Shown here: positions 1-5,750 of the stretch, one piece after another | Position numbering within the stretch: the stretch's first letter is position 1 | Layout of the letters: each line of letters starts with the position of its first letter | DNA from: JBGSYJ01 sp041748075 | GTDB taxonomy: Bacteria > Acidobacteriota > Thermoanaerobaculia > Gp7-AA8 | Length of the DNA stretch: 9,304 nt | Assembly (NCBI GenBank): GCA_041748075.1 | Contig: JBGTDX010000093.1 | Location: forward strand, 1 to 9,304 | Direction of reading: 5' to 3' | The notes under the pieces: generated by a model | Told to the model about the DNA's origin: nothing | Databases searched by the model: none | What the model saw: the letters and a program-made list of their open reading frames with translations, nothing else | Program-made: the position numbers and the translations under genes

Positions 1-13
1 AGGGATGTAGAAA

Positions 14-99
14 CACGTCATCCTGAGCGAAGCGAAGGATCTCCTGAAGAGGATCGAGCATCGCAAGCAGAGATCCTTCGCTTCGCTCAGGATGACGTG
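14..99. repeat. Perfect 29-bp inverted repeat (REP/MITE-like intergenic palindrome)
   Basis: Bases 14-42 and 71-99 are exact reverse complements over 29 bp, separated by a 28-nt spacer. The core reads CATCCTGAGCGAAGCGAAGG. From general experience, this core is a widespread intergenic palindrome in Acidobacteriota and other soil or environmental bacteria, usually seen in many genomic copies; copy number cannot be judged here. No reading frame in it looks like a gene. It could be a non-autonomous mobile element, a REP-like sequence or a transcription end. Neither arm is followed by a T run, so a classical Rho-independent terminator is unlikely. Confidence 0.85.
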
Positions 100-100
100 G

Positions 101-173
101 CCTCGCTCAGCATGACACGGTGGTTCATCACCCCTTCACCGGCGCCCACCGCCGTTAGGTAGCTCGGGATGAC
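101..173. repeat. Degenerate partial copies of the palindrome arm
   Basis: Two further sequences resemble the right arm end GCTCAGGATGAC. GCTCAGCATGAC lies about 105-116, and GCTCGGGATGAC lies at 162-173; each has one mismatch. They suggest repeated insertion or decay of the same element upstream of the next gene. The rest of 100-227 shows nothing else I can name. No clear -10 box or Shine-Dalgarno sequence is visible before the gene at 228. Confidence 0.45.
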
Positions 174-227
174 AGGACAATCTTCCGCGTGAGAATTTCG
201 GGCTTTTCCTCCCGGTTCGGTTGAGTC

Positions 228-869
228 ATGCGTGATCGCTACATACGAGGCTTCATCATCCTGTTCGTTCTTCTTTCGATCACGATCGCGGCGTGGGTCG
301 TGATCCGGTCGGTGCCACGCGCCATCGGGAAGTTCGTTGCCGAGAAAAGGGAGACGAACGAGGATCTGACCGTGCTGGTCACGCAGATCAGGAAACTGAG
401 CAGGCTCGAAACCGCCTCCATGCGCGTGATGCATGTCTCGACGCTGAATCAGTCGTACGGGATGATTCCGGACAGGGTCGCGGGCGACAAGATCACTTTC
501 ATGGCGGTTGGAGACGTGATCGCGGGAATTGATCTGTCTCAGATCAGGCGTGAGGACGTGCACGTCGATCGCGACGGAGTGCTCACGCTGGAACTGCCCG
601 CCTCCACGATTCTGGTCACCCGCGTCGACAACCAGCAGTCGCGGGTGCTTCATCGCGATACGGGACTGTTGCGCAAAGCCGATGTCGACATGGAGTCGCG
701 CGTCCGCGCGCACGCGGAGAACGCGATTCGGGATGAAGCGGTCAACAAGGGGATTCTCACCATGGCATCGGACAACGCCGAGGAGAAGCTTGCGGAGTTT
801 CTCAACGCGGTGGGATTCGAGAAGGTGCGGTTCGAGCGGGCCCGGCCCAGACCCGCGAAGGGCGGCTGA
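228..869 (+). CDS. DUF4230 domain-containing membrane-anchored protein
   Basis: This 213-residue protein matches the DUF4230 family pattern; no biochemical role is established for the family. Residues about 7-27 form a single hydrophobic N-terminal segment, so it is probably anchored in the cytoplasmic membrane with the rest outside. The family-like core runs from about residue 48 to 190. It includes an LSRLETASM stretch and the VGDVIAGIDLSQI segment near 95, followed by a beta-rich stretch ending in LELPASTIL. A charged helix and a basic C-terminal tail (RARPRPAKGG) complete it. The ATG at 228 keeps the membrane segment; no good ribosome binding site precedes it. It converges on ribE with only 6 bp between stop codons, and there is no clear terminator. 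Family assignment is from sequence pattern; function is unknown. Confidence 0.8.
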   Translation: MRDRYIRGFIILFVLLSITIAAWVVIRSVPRAIGKFVAEKRETNEDLTVLVTQIRKLSRLETASMRVMHVSTLNQSYGMIPDRVAGDKITFMAVGDVIAGIDLSQIRREDVHVDRDGVLTLELPASTILVTRVDNQQSRVLHRDTGLLRKADVDMESRVRAHAENAIRDEAVNKGILTMASDNAEEKLAEFLNAVGFEKVRFERARPRPAKGG

Positions 870-875
870 TCTTCT

Positions 876-1469
876 TCAGACTTCGCGATTCCAGCTCCGG
901 CCCAGCGCGTACTTTCCCATCATGTCGAACTCGAGATTGACCCGCTGACCGGCTCTCGCGCGTCCCAGATTGGTCCTTTCGAGCGTTTCCGGAATGATGG
1001 CCGCCCCGAAACTCCCGCCATCCGGATCGACGACAGTCAGCGACACGCCATCCACCGCGATGCTCCCCTTCGGGATCACGAGTCTCGAGAACTCGGGTGG
1101 ATACTCCCAGCGAAAGTTCGCAAAGCCGTCCTGCCGGGAGATTTCTCTCAGCGTTCCCGTCGTGTCGACATGTCCCTGCACGAGATGGCCACCGAGACGG
1201 TCCGATAGACGTAAGGCGCGCTCGAGATTGACCAGGTCACCCGGCTCGAGTGCAGCGAGTGCGGTTCTGTCGAGCGTCTCCGCCGAGAGGTCGGCGTAAT
1301 GGCTGCCGCCATCCGACGGCAGAAACGTCAGGCAGACGCCGTTGATCGCGATGCTCTCGCCTCGGGAAAGGTCCTCGAATCCCGGAAGCGTGCAGCGGAG
1401 CCGTGCGCCGAAGGGGAGGGGAGTCACGGCGAGGACTTCGCCCAGCTGCTGGATGAGGCCCGTGAACAT
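876..1469 (-). CDS. ribE: Riboflavin synthase alpha subunit
   Basis: The enzyme converts two molecules of 6,7-dimethyl-8-ribityllumazine into riboflavin and a pyrimidinedione, the last step of riboflavin synthesis in the cytoplasm. The 197 residues form two tandem lumazine-binding domains. Domain 1 opens with the family's invariant MFTGLI and has RGESIAINGVCLTFL (36-50). Domain 2 follows GGHLVQGHVD (93-102) and has KGSIAVDGVSLTVVD (134-148) and ETLERTNLG (161-169). Length fits the family (about 195-220). The frame is open for 25 codons upstream, but the start is set at the MFTGLI methionine, because the family begins there and a TATAAT box sits 7 nt before it. It is not in an operon with ribD; an opposite-strand gene lies between. 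The gene is called ribE or ribC depending on the organism. Confidence 0.95.
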   Translation of the reverse strand: MFTGLIQQLGEVLAVTPLPFGARLRCTLPGFEDLSRGESIAINGVCLTFLPSDGGSHYADLSAETLDRTALAALEPGDLVNLERALRLSDRLGGHLVQGHVDTTGTLREISRQDGFANFRWEYPPEFSRLVIPKGSIAVDGVSLTVVDPDGGSFGAAIIPETLERTNLGRARAGQRVNLEFDMMGKYALGRSWNREV

Positions 1470-1476
1470 GAACGGG

Positions 1477-1482
1477 ATTATA
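1477..1482 (-). promoter_or_regulatory. Perfect TATAAT -10 box of ribE (probable leaderless transcript)
   Basis: On the minus strand the sequence reads TATAAT, seven bases, then the ribE ATG. A -10 box normally directs initiation 6-8 nt downstream, so the transcript would begin at or next to the start codon, with no room for a Shine-Dalgarno sequence. No convincing -35 box is visible at the usual distance. The box is directly seen; leaderless transcription is inferred. Confidence 0.6.
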
Positions 1483-1625
1483 GAGGGAGTAGTCAGCAGC
1501 CAGTAGTGACACGCGGGTTCATCCCTCGCCGAGGGGCTCGTCATTCCAGGCTCAGGACGAAACTCGCGCGCTCCGCGATTTCCGCCGTCTCGCGCCGCGC
1601 GCTACGGACGACTCCCCCTCTCCTG

Positions 1626-1631
1626 TATCCT
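1626..1631 (+). promoter_or_regulatory. Candidate -10 box (TATCCT) of the 351-aa gene
   Basis: TATCCT lies 6 nt before the ATG at 1638, and no Shine-Dalgarno sequence is present. The geometry matches the ribE and ribD starts, suggesting another leaderless mRNA. The match to consensus is only moderate and no clear -35 box is present. Confidence 0.35.
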
Positions 1632-1637
1632 CCGGCG

Positions 1638-2693
1638 ATGCTCACGTACCGGAATGTGAAAAAGCTCAGGGTGCGGAAGTTCACGCGGCCTGAAGCCCCG
1701 CTGTGGCCGGCTGTTCTCGTGCACCCGTATGGAGGTCCTTCGGACGCGCCCGTTTTCATCGATGTCGCGCAGCTCCGCGCCTCGTCCGTCGAGAGGTCCG
1801 ACATCGAGGTTGCGGATGACGTCGTCGATCTGCTCTCGCGCGAGCAGATTCAGTCACCCTTCCGGGTTCCCATTGCGATTGAGTCCACAGGGCTGGCGGA
1901 GTCGGTTTTTCGGAAGGGAGAGGCTGCCGCGCGACATCAACTCGAGCAGGGCGGCTCTGTGACTCAGGTTGTTTCCACGGAGGGAGCCGTACCTGCCATC
2001 ACCGATGATCGCTTCGTCCTTGTGATCTCCACATGGCCGTTCCATCTCGGAGCTCTCGAAGAGATGTTTCAGGAGGCGTCGGCGGCCGGGTTGTCCCGAT
2101 GGGGCGTGTGGATCCCGGTGATCTATCCGGTGACGACGGATCTGGTCAAGCTCGAGCGACTGGCGGACGTGATGGCAAAGCACGGAGGAACGTTTCTCGC
2201 GGCGTCTTCCATCGATGTGAGCCAGACAGCCAAGAGCGCGATCGCGCGTGAGATCGATGAGGAGATGGACGACGAGATGTACGACGTTCTCTTCCATGCC
2301 GATCCCGAGCCGCTGGCTCTTGCGACCGAGCGTCACGTCGCCGCACTTGCTCACGAGCGAGGACTCGATGATCTGGTGCCGCTTCCCGGAGCACAGGAAA
2401 GATCGAACTGGGCCGCCGCAATCCTGCTCACTTCCGCCGGTTCCCGGCTTGCGAGAATGAAGGCGGATCCGGAGCTCGGATGGACGCTCCTGCGGTCCGC
2501 CGCCGCGATCGCGGGCCTCAGCAAGCCAATCTCCATCATCGCAGGCTCTGCGCCTCTTTCGATCATCGAAGGTCTGGATCCGCTGGCCGCGGAGGCGCTC
2601 GAAGCCTGGTTGAATGGCCAGCCGCCCACGCTTCTCGATGAGGTGAATGCGGAGTGGCGCCTGCGCCGCGATGCCGGCTGGGGCGAAGAATAA
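1638..2693 (+). CDS. Uncharacterised 351-aa cytoplasmic protein
   Basis: I do not recognise this family. The 351-residue product has no signal peptide or membrane segment and no cysteine, which argues against an Fe-S or cysteine-dependent enzyme. It looks like a mixed alpha/beta soluble protein. The middle part alternates hydrophobic strands and helices (FVLVISTWPFHLGALEEMF, then GVWIPVIYPV, then GGTFLAASSIDV), as in a barrel or Rossmann-like fold. A strongly acidic stretch follows (REIDEEMDDEMYDV), and then an alanine- and leucine-rich helical C-terminal part containing ISIIAGSAPLSIIEGLDPLA. The reading frame is open back to 1299, but that extension is antisense to ribE and low in complexity. 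The ATG at 1638 is therefore preferred. The gene converges on ribD with 10 bp between stop codons and no terminator. Function is unknown. Confidence 0.8.
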   Translation: MLTYRNVKKLRVRKFTRPEAPLWPAVLVHPYGGPSDAPVFIDVAQLRASSVERSDIEVADDVVDLLSREQIQSPFRVPIAIESTGLAESVFRKGEAAARHQLEQGGSVTQVVSTEGAVPAITDDRFVLVISTWPFHLGALEEMFQEASAAGLSRWGVWIPVIYPVTTDLVKLERLADVMAKHGGTFLAASSIDVSQTAKSAIAREIDEEMDDEMYDVLFHADPEPLALATERHVAALAHERGLDDLVPLPGAQERSNWAAAILLTSAGSRLARMKADPELGWTLLRSAAAIAGLSKPISIIAGSAPLSIIEGLDPLAAEALEAWLNGQPPTLLDEVNAEWRLRRDAGWGEE

Positions 2694-2703
2694 ACGGCGC
2701 GAG

Positions 2704-3774
2704 TCAGGCGGGATAGCCGACGATCATCAGATCTTCGCCGACGCGTTCGACCCTGTCGAAGCGGAGACGGTAGGCATCGGCAAGGCTGCTGACGCCTTGC
2801 CCACCGAAGATTGCCGGTGCGGTGGAGCCGCCTACGATCATCGGGGCAACGAAGAGAATCATCTTCTGCCACAGCTTTCTTCGGATGAAGTCCGAGTGAA
2901 CTTCGGAACCTCCCTCGACGATGATCGATTGGATTCCTCTTCCGTGAAGATCCGCGAGAATCGCTTCGAGATCGAGCCGTCCGTCCTGCGCGGTCATCCC
3001 GATGACCGTCGCCGAGGCCGATGCATCGCAGCGATCTGGTTCCGCGGTGTAGAGAAGCGTTGGAGATCCGTCAGTCAGCAGACGCGCGCCGGGAGGTGTG
3101 CTGCCGTCGCCGTCGATCACCACGCGGGTCCACGGCGTGGAATTCTCTGCCGCACGGCGTGTGAGGCCTGGATCATCGGCCGCCACAGTGCCACTTCCCG
3201 CGAGAATCGCATCAAACTCCTCCCGGAGCATCAGACTGCGGTGGCGCGACGTCTCGGAGGTGATCCACTGGCTCTGCCTGGTAATGGTGGCGAGCTTCCC
3301 GTCGAGAGTCATTCCCGCTTTGACCAGCACGAATGGTTTTCTGTGCGTTACCGAGTGAAGAAACTTTTCATTCTGACGTCGGGCTTTTTCGCCGCAGATC
3401 TCGGAAACGACGTCGACTCCCGCAGTGCGCAGCCGCTCGATCCCTCCTGCCGCGACGAAATGAGGGTCCCGGGTCGCGACCACCACCCGGCGGACCTTCG
3501 CCTCGATCAGTGCGTCGACGCATGGAGGGGTCCGCCCGGTGTGCGTGCACGGTTCGAGCGTGACGTATACGGAAGCTCCTTCGGTGGATTCCGAAGCACT
3601 CCGCAGCGCTTCGATTTCCGCATGGGCCCTACCGGCCTGTTGATGATACCCCTCGCCGATGATCCGGTCATCCGTCACGACCACGCAGCCGACCATGGGG
3701 TTCGGACTGACCGAAAAGCGTCCCTGCTCCGCAAGCTCGAGCGCGCGCTCCATGTACTTCACGTCGTCCGGCAT
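2704..3774 (-). CDS. ribD: Bifunctional diaminohydroxyphosphoribosylaminopyrimidine deaminase / 5-amino-6-(5-phosphoribosylamino)uracil reductase
   Basis: RibD catalyses two successive cytoplasmic steps of riboflavin synthesis: zinc-dependent deamination of the pyrimidine made from GTP, then NADPH-dependent reduction of the ribosyl side chain. The 356 residues match the usual length. The N-terminal deaminase domain (about 1-145) shows NPMVGCVVV (25-33), HAE (51-53) and EPCTHTGRTPPC (74-85); H51, C76 and C85 are the expected zinc ligands, and E53 the proton shuttle. The C-terminal reductase domain (about 146-356) shows KPFVLVKAGMTLDGKLAT, GSGTVAADDPGLTRR and VEGGSEVHSDFI (286-297). The ATG at 3774 gives a standard N terminus. 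No Shine-Dalgarno sequence precedes it, but TAGAAT lies 8 nt upstream. No FMN riboswitch is recognisable upstream; that space is taken by a foldback element. Confidence 0.95.
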   Translation of the reverse strand: MPDDVKYMERALELAEQGRFSVSPNPMVGCVVVTDDRIIGEGYHQQAGRAHAEIEALRSASESTEGASVYVTLEPCTHTGRTPPCVDALIEAKVRRVVVATRDPHFVAAGGIERLRTAGVDVVSEICGEKARRQNEKFLHSVTHRKPFVLVKAGMTLDGKLATITRQSQWITSETSRHRSLMLREEFDAILAGSGTVAADDPGLTRRAAENSTPWTRVVIDGDGSTPPGARLLTDGSPTLLYTAEPDRCDASASATVIGMTAQDGRLDLEAILADLHGRGIQSIIVEGGSEVHSDFIRRKLWQKMILFVAPMIVGGSTAPAIFGGQGVSSLADAYRLRFDRVERVGEDLMIVGYPA

Positions 3775-3782
3775 GTCTCGCG

Positions 3783-3788
3783 ATTCTA
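3783..3788 (-). promoter_or_regulatory. Candidate -10 box (TAGAAT) of ribD
   Basis: On the minus strand TAGAAT lies 8 nt before the ribD ATG, one mismatch from TATAAT. The first three bases (TAG) are the outer end of the foldback element's terminal repeat and the last three (AAT) are flanking DNA, so the box spans the element junction. It would give a leaderless or nearly leaderless mRNA. No consensus -35 box is visible. Confidence 0.45.
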
Positions 3789-3970
3789 GCCCACATTTCT
3801 CACACCGTTTCTGCTGCGGAGACGGATAGCGACCTGTCTGCTTCGTTGCGCGGCGGTTTCGCTCCTCAACAGAGTGTCGACTATGCTTCGTCGCGAAATT
3901 CGCCGCGCGCCTCGCATCCAGGCCGCTCTCCGTCTTCTCGCGACGAAACGGTGTGAGAAATGCGGGCTAG
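3786..3970. mobile_element. 185-bp foldback element with 26-bp terminal inverted repeats (MITE-like)
   Basis: Bases 3786-3811 and 3945-3970 are inverted repeats matching at 25 of 26 positions and ending in CTAG. Complementarity continues inward: 3820-3836 pairs with 3919-3935 at 15 of 17 positions, and GCGCGGCG at 3848-3855 pairs with CGCCGCGC at 3901-3908. Almost the whole element can therefore fold into one long hairpin with a loop near 3863-3892. It has no credible gene, so it would be non-autonomous. It fills most of the gap between htrA and ribD. No longer target duplication is evident; CTAG itself could be a duplicated target within the repeat ends. It might instead be a structured RNA or DNA site rather than a transposon. 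Confidence 0.65.
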
Positions 3971-4020
3971 CGTGTGTGAGGAAAATGAGGTGGCCGAACA
4001 TTGCATTGGATGTTCAGCCA

Positions 4021-4047
4021 GAAACGGCCTCCCGTGAGGGAGGCCGT
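4021..4047 (-). terminator. Hairpin terminator downstream of htrA
   Basis: Bases 4024-4033 and 4038-4047 form a perfect 10-bp GC-rich stem with a 4-nt loop, 25 bp beyond the htrA stop codon. Reading in the htrA direction, the stem runs into TTTCTGG. The T tract is short, so it may be a weak Rho-independent terminator. Confidence 0.65.
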
Positions 4048-4072
4048 GAGGCAGGACTGCAGCAGAATCGCG

Positions 4073-5581
4073 TCAGGGTACGCGGATGATCGCGAAGAAC
4101 GACTGGCTCGGTCCCGCGCGACCGTACCGGGTGACGTAGATGCGGAGGAGCTGACCTGAGGTCTGCCGGTCGACGATCTCGCGGAATCTGGCGACCGTCG
4201 TGACTGCCTGACCATCGACCTGGGTGATCAGGTCCCCGGCGGCAAGATTCGACTCACCGGCCGGTGAAACTTCCTTCACGTTGGTCACCACGACGCCGCG
4301 TGCATTTTCATCGATCCGGTGCTGACGTGCGAGCGCCGGCGTGAGCTCCTGGATGGAGATACCGAGCTTGTCCTGAGCCGGGGCGTCAGGTGCAGTCCTG
4401 GAAGGAGTCACCTCGGCTCCGTCAGGCGGTCGCTCGGCTGTGACTGCATTGAGGCTTCGCCGCTTGCCGTCGCGAATGACCTCGAGCTGGACGCGTGTAC
4501 CCGGCGGCTGGTCCGAAACATAGTCGATCAGATCCCGCGTACGGCGAACGTCTACGTCGTCAACTTTGACGACCACGTCGCCGTGCAGAACCCCGGCCTT
4601 CTCTGCCGGCGCTCCCGAGCTGACGGCCTCCACGAACGCACCGCTGATCGAGGGCAGATTGAAGGCCTCGGCGCGGTCCTGGTCGACGTCCCGGACGTTG
4701 ATGCCGATGAAGCTGCGCGTCACCGAACCTTTCTCACGAAGCTGCGGAAGGATGCGCTTGAGAACATTCACGGGAGTGGCGAATCCGAGATTCTGGGAGT
4801 TGGCGCGAATTGCCGTGTTGATCCCGACGGCTTCGCCGTTGATGTTGAGCAGGGGACCACCGGAGTTACCGTAGTTGATGGCGGCGTCCGTCTGGATGAA
4901 ATTCTCGAACGACTGCGTCGTAGCGCTGATGCCAAGGCTGCGGTTTTTCGCGGAGATCACACCGACCGTCAGCGTGTTCTCGAACTGGAGCGGATTGCCG
5001 ATCGCGAGGGCCCAGTCGCCCACACGGATTGCGGACGAGTCGCCCAGCGGAACCGTTGGCAGTGGGCCGTCGACGTCGATCTTGAGCAGTGCGAGGTCGG
5101 TGGCGGGATCAGTTCCCACGACCTTTGCCGTGACGCTCCGTCCTTCGTCGCCATACTGAACCTGAACGCGGGTGGCGCCCTCGATCACGTGATTGTTGGT
5201 CACCACGTAGCCGTCGGGCGAGATGATGAAGCCGGAGCCGCCGCTTCGCTGGAGTCCCTGGTCGTCCTCAGGGTTTCTCTGCGGGTCTCTGCGTGGGTTG
5301 GGGAAAAAGAACTCGAACGGATCCACGCCGCCGCCGCGCCGTTCGCTGCGGTTGAACACCTCGGTGGTGGTGATCGAGACGACAGCGGGCATGACGCGCT
5401 CAGCGACTGTCGCAAACGACGGAATCGTCACGGAGGGCACGGCTCCCTGTGTGGTCTGGATTGGCTCCTGGGCCCGCGAGCTCTTCATCCAGCCGAGATC
5501 TGCGGTCAGGATGATGCCGAACGCGACCGATGCGATGATGATCGCGAAGATGGAAAGATTACGCTTCATTCCGTGGGTCAT
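4073..5581 (-). CDS. htrA: Periplasmic serine protease/chaperone of the DegP/HtrA family
   Basis: HtrA (Do-like) proteases degrade or hold misfolded envelope proteins. The 502 residues start with a hydrophobic segment (about 9-26), a signal anchor or signal peptide. A trypsin-like domain (about 55-280) follows, with the triad H131 (in TNNHVIEGA), D162 (in ATDLALLKID) and S240 (in YGNSGGPLL). Two PDZ domains follow at about 285-380 and 405-500, with IGINV and LGISI at their starts. A Gly/Pro/Arg-rich stretch at 81-115 resembles the flexible LA loop. The ATG at 5581 is preferred: AAGAGGAG lies 11 nt upstream, and family members usually begin shortly before the hydrophobic segment. The ATG at 5569 (MKRNLS) is a good alternative, and the frame is open to 5626. 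An ECF-sigma-like promoter lies upstream, and dusB is transcribed divergently. Confidence 0.93.
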   Translation of the reverse strand: MTHGMKRNLSIFAIIIASVAFGIILTADLGWMKSSRAQEPIQTTQGAVPSVTIPSFATVAERVMPAVVSITTTEVFNRSERRGGGVDPFEFFFPNPRRDPQRNPEDDQGLQRSGGSGFIISPDGYVVTNNHVIEGATRVQVQYGDEGRSVTAKVVGTDPATDLALLKIDVDGPLPTVPLGDSSAIRVGDWALAIGNPLQFENTLTVGVISAKNRSLGISATTQSFENFIQTDAAINYGNSGGPLLNINGEAVGINTAIRANSQNLGFATPVNVLKRILPQLREKGSVTRSFIGINVRDVDQDRAEAFNLPSISGAFVEAVSSGAPAEKAGVLHGDVVVKVDDVDVRRTRDLIDYVSDQPPGTRVQLEVIRDGKRRSLNAVTAERPPDGAEVTPSRTAPDAPAQDKLGISIQELTPALARQHRIDENARGVVVTNVKEVSPAGESNLAAGDLITQVDGQAVTTVARFREIVDRQTSGQLLRIYVTRYGRAGPSQSFFAIIRVP

Positions 5582-5592
5582 AGGTTGCTTAG

Positions 5593-5600
5593 CTCCTCTT
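5593..5600 (-). promoter_or_regulatory. Shine-Dalgarno sequence of htrA
   Basis: On the minus strand AAGAGGAG lies 11 nt before the ATG at 5581. The spacing is slightly long but it is the best ribosome binding site in the window. It supports that start over the ATG at 5626, which lies upstream of it. Confidence 0.55.
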
Positions 5601-5672
5601 GAAAGGGTGTGCGACCAGGGCTGCATTCCGGGTGCCAGTGAAGCTGCCGAGCAGAGCCCTTCGATTTAATCG

Positions 5673-5697
5673 GACGACTGAACGCGTCAAATGTTTC
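5673..5697 (-). promoter_or_regulatory. ECF-sigma-like promoter of htrA (GAAAC-N16-CGTC)
   Basis: On the minus strand GAAAC (5697-5693), a 16-nt spacer and CGTC (5676-5673) match the general form of ECF sigma promoters, for example the TGAAAC-N16-CGTC form known for Bacillus SigM. Initiation would fall near 5665 and leave a leader of about 85 nt. A sigma-70-like TTGACG (5690-5685) with a weak -10 overlaps it, so housekeeping transcription is also possible. The element is seen; its use is inferred from HtrA's role in envelope stress. Confidence 0.45.
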
Positions 5698-5750
5698 TCT
5701 CATCATGCCGGAACAGGACCGGCGTGCGAGGTGTTCACGCTTAGTTAACA

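Noticed and set aside
854..887. 7-bp inverted repeat CGCGAAG/CTTCGCG at the DUF4230-ribE convergence
   Set aside because: The stem is short with a 20-nt loop and no T run on either side, so it cannot be supported as a terminator.
1521..1535. Small hairpin CCCTC-GCC-GAGGG in the ribE upstream spacer
   Set aside because: A 5-bp stem is common by chance at this GC content, and no operator family was recognised.
1299..1637. N-terminal extension of the 351-aa protein by 113 residues
   Set aside because: The stretch is antisense to the well-supported ribE gene, is rich in Arg/Ala as expected for a shadow frame, and ends in an intergenic promoter-like region. The ATG at 1638 is more likely.
2647..3789. 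380-aa plus-strand open frame opposite ribD
   Set aside because: It is the complement of ribD, which has full catalytic motifs; the plus-strand product shows no family pattern.
4319..5602. 427-aa plus-strand open frame opposite htrA
   Set aside because: It is a high-GC shadow of htrA with no recognisable motif.
5710..5737. GGAAC-N18-GTT on the plus strand, resembling a SigR-type promoter for dusB
   Set aside because: Short motifs of this kind arise often by chance in GC-rich DNA, and nothing about dusB suggests thiol-stress control.
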